DNA of 6,941 bases from Janthinobacterium lividum (GTDB lineage Bacteria > Pseudomonadota > Gammaproteobacteria > Burkholderiales > Burkholderiaceae_D): assembly GCA_945864765.1 (NCBI GenBank), contig CAMBDR010000230.1:1-6941 (forward strand), in the 5' to 3' direction. Both the position numbers and the translations under genes were made by a program. The notes under the pieces are model-generated. The model did no database searches. It worked only from the letters and a program-made list of their open reading frames with translations, and was not told the DNA's origin. Numbering within the stretch: the stretch's first letter is position 1; the number at the start of each line of letters is the position of its first letter. Below are positions 4,681 through 6,941 of this stretch, piece by piece.

Positions 4681-6129
4681 ATGTCTCGCGGAACTAAAAT
4701 TGTCGCAACAGTCGGCCCAGCATCGAATAATCATGAAATCCTGGTGCGCATGATACGCGCTGGTGTGAATGTGGTGCGTTTGAACTTTTCTCATGGCAAG
4801 GCGCAAGACCATATCGACCGTGCCGCCATGGTGCGCGTCGCAGCAGCCGAAGTGGGGCGTGAAGTGGCGATTATGGCGGATATGCAAGGCCCTAAAATTC
4901 GTGTTGGTAAATTTGAAAACGGTAAAATTTTCCTTGAAAAAGGCGATAAATTCATTCTCGATGCGCGCTGGGGTGAAAAAGGCGAACTCGGTAATCAGGA
5001 ACGAGTCGGGCTCGATTACAAAGCCTTGCCGCGTGATTTAAAAGGTAATGATGTTTTATTACTTAATGACGGCTTGATTGTGTTGATTGTTGAAAAAATC
5101 GTCGGCAGTGAGATTTTTACCACAGTGCAAATTGGTGGGGAATTATCAAATAACAAAGGAATTAACCGCCAAGGTGGTGGTTTGACTGCGCCAGCCTTAA
5201 CTGCCAAAGACATGGAAGACATTAAAACGGCGATGAGCTTTCAAGCGGATTATCTTGCTATCTCCTTTCCAAAAAATGCCACCGATATGGAAATGGCGCG
5301 ACAACTGGCGAATATCGCCGGAGAGCCGTATAATCACAAGCCGATGATGATTGCGAAAATTGAGCGGGCTGAAGCGATTCCGGTTTTGCAAGAAATTTTG
5401 GATGCATCGGACGGCATCATGTTCGCACGCGGCGATTTGGCGGTGGAAGTGGGTAATGCAGCCGTGCCAGCCTTGCAAAAGCGTATGATACGCATGGCGC
5501 GGGCTTCCAACAAGTTGGCCATTACCGCCACCCAAATGATGGAATCGATGATCGTCAACGCCAGCCCCACCCGGGCCGAAGTATCGGACGTGGCCAATGC
5601 GGTATTGGATGGCACCGATGCGGTGATGACTTCGGCTGAAACGGCATCGGGTAAATATCCGGTGGAAACCGTGGAAATGATGGCGGCGGTGTGTGTGGAA
5701 GCAGAAAAATCGGAATCCTATGAGCTTGATTCCGATTTCATGAATGTACGTTTTACCCGGATTGACCAATCGGTGGCCTATGCGGCTTTATTTACCGCGC
5801 ATCATTTACATGTGAAAGCGATTGTTGCCCTGACTGAATCGGGTTCCACTTCGCTCTGGATGAGTCGGCATAATATCGCCACCCCGATTTTTGCCTTGAC
5901 ACCCAGCGTGGCAACTCAGCGTAAGGCGGCGTTGTTTCGCAATGTGAGAACATTTAATTTGGCGCAATCAAATGACCGTGACGCCGTATTGCGCGCAGCG
6001 GAAACCTTGATGTTGGCCAATGGCGTGGTGGAAATGGGCGACACGATTGTGGTCACCTGGGGCGAACCGATGGGGCAGGTGGGCGGCACCAATGCGCTGA
6101 AAATTGTGCGTGTGGGTGAGTATCAATAG
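4681..6129 (+). CDS. pyk: Pyruvate kinase, PykA type
   Basis: Pyruvate kinase converts phosphoenolpyruvate and ADP to pyruvate and ATP, the last step of glycolysis. The 482 residues resemble E. coli PykA throughout. Seen are TKIVATVGPAS (5-15), RLNFSHG (33-39), DMQGPKIR (67-74), a B domain (about 75-170) ending in LSNNKGIN (155-162), MIAKIERAEA with catalytic Lys226 and metal ligand Glu228, ARGDLAVE (249-256) with metal ligand Asp252, TATQMMESM (282-290), and a full C-terminal regulatory domain (about 355-482). Lys72 in GPKIR occupies the site of rabbit Glu117, where Lys marks potassium-independent enzymes. Residue 254 is Ala where Gly is common. The start has AAGGA at 4671-4675, five bases upstream. 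It lies 59 bp after pgk and 78 bp before the aldolase, with no terminator on either side, so it is likely co-transcribed. Confidence 0.97.
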   Translation: MSRGTKIVATVGPASNNHEILVRMIRAGVNVVRLNFSHGKAQDHIDRAAMVRVAAAEVGREVAIMADMQGPKIRVGKFENGKIFLEKGDKFILDARWGEKGELGNQERVGLDYKALPRDLKGNDVLLLNDGLIVLIVEKIVGSEIFTTVQIGGELSNNKGINRQGGGLTAPALTAKDMEDIKTAMSFQADYLAISFPKNATDMEMARQLANIAGEPYNHKPMMIAKIERAEAIPVLQEILDASDGIMFARGDLAVEVGNAAVPALQKRMIRMARASNKLAITATQMMESMIVNASPTRAEVSDVANAVLDGTDAVMTSAETASGKYPVETVEMMAAVCVEAEKSESYELDSDFMNVRFTRIDQSVAYAALFTAHHLHVKAIVALTESGSTSLWMSRHNIATPIFALTPSVATQRKAALFRNVRTFNLAQSNDRDAVLRAAETLMLANGVVEMGDTIVVTWGEPMGQVGGTNALKIVRVGEYQ

Positions 6130-6207
6130 GCCGGTATCGCCATTGGAAGCAAAGAAGCTACGCATAACCGAATTTGTTTTACCGATTTTCTTTTTGGAGT
6201 TTACACT
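6130..6207. other. pyk-fba spacer
   Basis: This 78-bp spacer has no hairpin followed by a T run and no convincing -35/-10 pair. It ends with GGAG (6196-6199), eight bases before the aldolase ATG. The absence of a terminator fits read-through from pyk into the aldolase gene. Confidence 0.45.
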
Positions 6208-6941
6208 ATGGCACTCGTATCAATGCGTCAATTGTTGGATCATGCGGCAGAACACGGTTATGGTATTCCTGCGTTCAATGTTAATAACCTGGAGCAAGTG
6301 CAAGCCATTATGATTGCTGCCGATGAAATCGGTTCGCCAGTCATCATGCAAGCTTCGGCAGGTGCGCGCAAATACGCGGGCGAAGCGTTTTTGCGGCATT
6401 TGATTGATGCGGCAGTGGAAGCCTACCCGCATATTCCCTTGGTCATGCATCAAGACCACGGCCAATCACCCGCCGTTTGCATGACGGCAATCCGCTCCGG
6501 CTTTACCTCGGTGATGATGGATGGTTCGCTCATGGCCGATGGCAAAACCGTGGCCAGCTATGAATATAATGTGGCCGTATCGCAAGAAGTGGTGAAGTTT
6601 TCCCATGCCATCGGCGTGACCGTGGAAGCGGAACTGGGCGTGTTGGGTTCGCTCGAAACCATGCAGGGCGATAAAGAAGATGGCCACGGCGCAGAAGGCA
6701 AAATGACGCGCGAAGATTTGCTCACCGACGTGGCGCAAGCGGCCGAATTTGTGCAATTAACCCATTGCGACGCGTTGGCGATTGCGATTGGCACCTCGCA
6801 TGGTGCCTATAAATTCACCAAAAAGCCAACCGGCGAAATTTTGGCCATGCACCGCGTCAAAGAAATCCACGCACGCATTCCCAACACCCATTTGGTGATG
6901 CATGGTTCGTCCCAGGTGCCGCAAGATTTGCTGGAAGAAAT
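6208..6941 (+). CDS. fba: Class II fructose-bisphosphate aldolase, 3' end cut by the window
   Basis: This zinc-dependent aldolase cleaves fructose 1,6-bisphosphate to dihydroxyacetone phosphate and glyceraldehyde 3-phosphate, reversibly, in the cytosol. The frame is open from 6208 to the edge (244 full codons); relatives of this subtype are about 350 residues, so roughly 110 are missing. It belongs to the Calvin-cycle-like subtype (CbbA style). Visible are GIPAFNVNN (19-27), HQDHG with proton donor Asp83 and zinc ligand His84, VTVEAELG (137-144) with Glu140/Glu142 in the metal/active-site loop, GSLETMQGDKEDGHG (147-161), TSHGAYK with zinc ligand His198, and MHGSS with zinc ligand His232. Residue 141 is Ala where VEGELG is usual. 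The ATG at 6208 is preceded by GGAG at 6196-6199. From memory, pgk-pyk-fba (then purC) is a common betaproteobacterial order. Confidence 0.96.
   Translation, partial: MALVSMRQLLDHAAEHGYGIPAFNVNNLEQVQAIMIAADEIGSPVIMQASAGARKYAGEAFLRHLIDAAVEAYPHIPLVMHQDHGQSPAVCMTAIRSGFTSVMMDGSLMADGKTVASYEYNVAVSQEVVKFSHAIGVTVEAELGVLGSLETMQGDKEDGHGAEGKMTREDLLTDVAQAAEFVQLTHCDALAIAIGTSHGAYKFTKKPTGEILAMHRVKEIHARIPNTHLVMHGSSQVPQDLLEE

Noticed and set aside
5197..5769. A 190-codon minus-strand frame inside pyk
   Set aside because: It has a His/Arg/Phe-rich shadow composition and is antisense to an intact pyruvate kinase.

Overview
The window looks like an ordinary piece of chromosome from a proteobacterium, most likely a betaproteobacterium (Burkholderiales, possibly an Oxalobacteraceae-like lineage). 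That placement is inferred from protein style (PykA-type pyruvate kinase with GPKIR, Calvin-type class II aldolase, zf-CHCC protein, the KWPxVP...WFFQNGPQRV family) and from the pgk-pyk-fba gene order, which I know from Betaproteobacteria. No search was run. I see no mobile element, CRISPR array, tRNA or rRNA.

Layout. Positions 86-1912 (minus strand) hold a tight three-gene operon read right to left: a 66-aa zf-CHCC zinc-finger protein, a YheT-type alpha/beta hydrolase, and a conserved protein of unknown function. Each junction overlaps (TGATG, then an 8-bp ATGGATGA), so translation is probably coupled. Positions 1913-2255 are a 343-bp divergent intergenic region with promoter-like boxes and a 4 x 12-bp tandem repeat just before azlC. 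Positions 2256-3312 (plus strand) encode AzlC and AzlD, the two subunits of a branched-chain amino acid exporter, overlapping by 8 bp. A 94-bp gap with a good promoter candidate leads to pgk (3407-4621), pyk (4681-6129) and a class II fructose-bisphosphate aldolase (from 6208, cut by the right edge).

Function. The plus-strand glycolytic block encodes three central-carbon enzymes: aldolase, phosphoglycerate kinase and pyruvate kinase. No terminator is visible between them, so one transcript from the pgk promoter is plausible. AzlCD would export branched-chain amino acids at the inner membrane. The minus-strand operon has no clear common pathway.

The one recurring oddity is short-period tandem duplication. 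Three loci have exactly 12-bp units (before azlC, between pgk and pyk, in the 5' end of the hydrolase gene), one has a 15-bp unit (inside the hydrolase gene) and one a 19-bp unit (across the stop codon of the unknown gene). I found no convincing undescribed system; the findings are modest leads.
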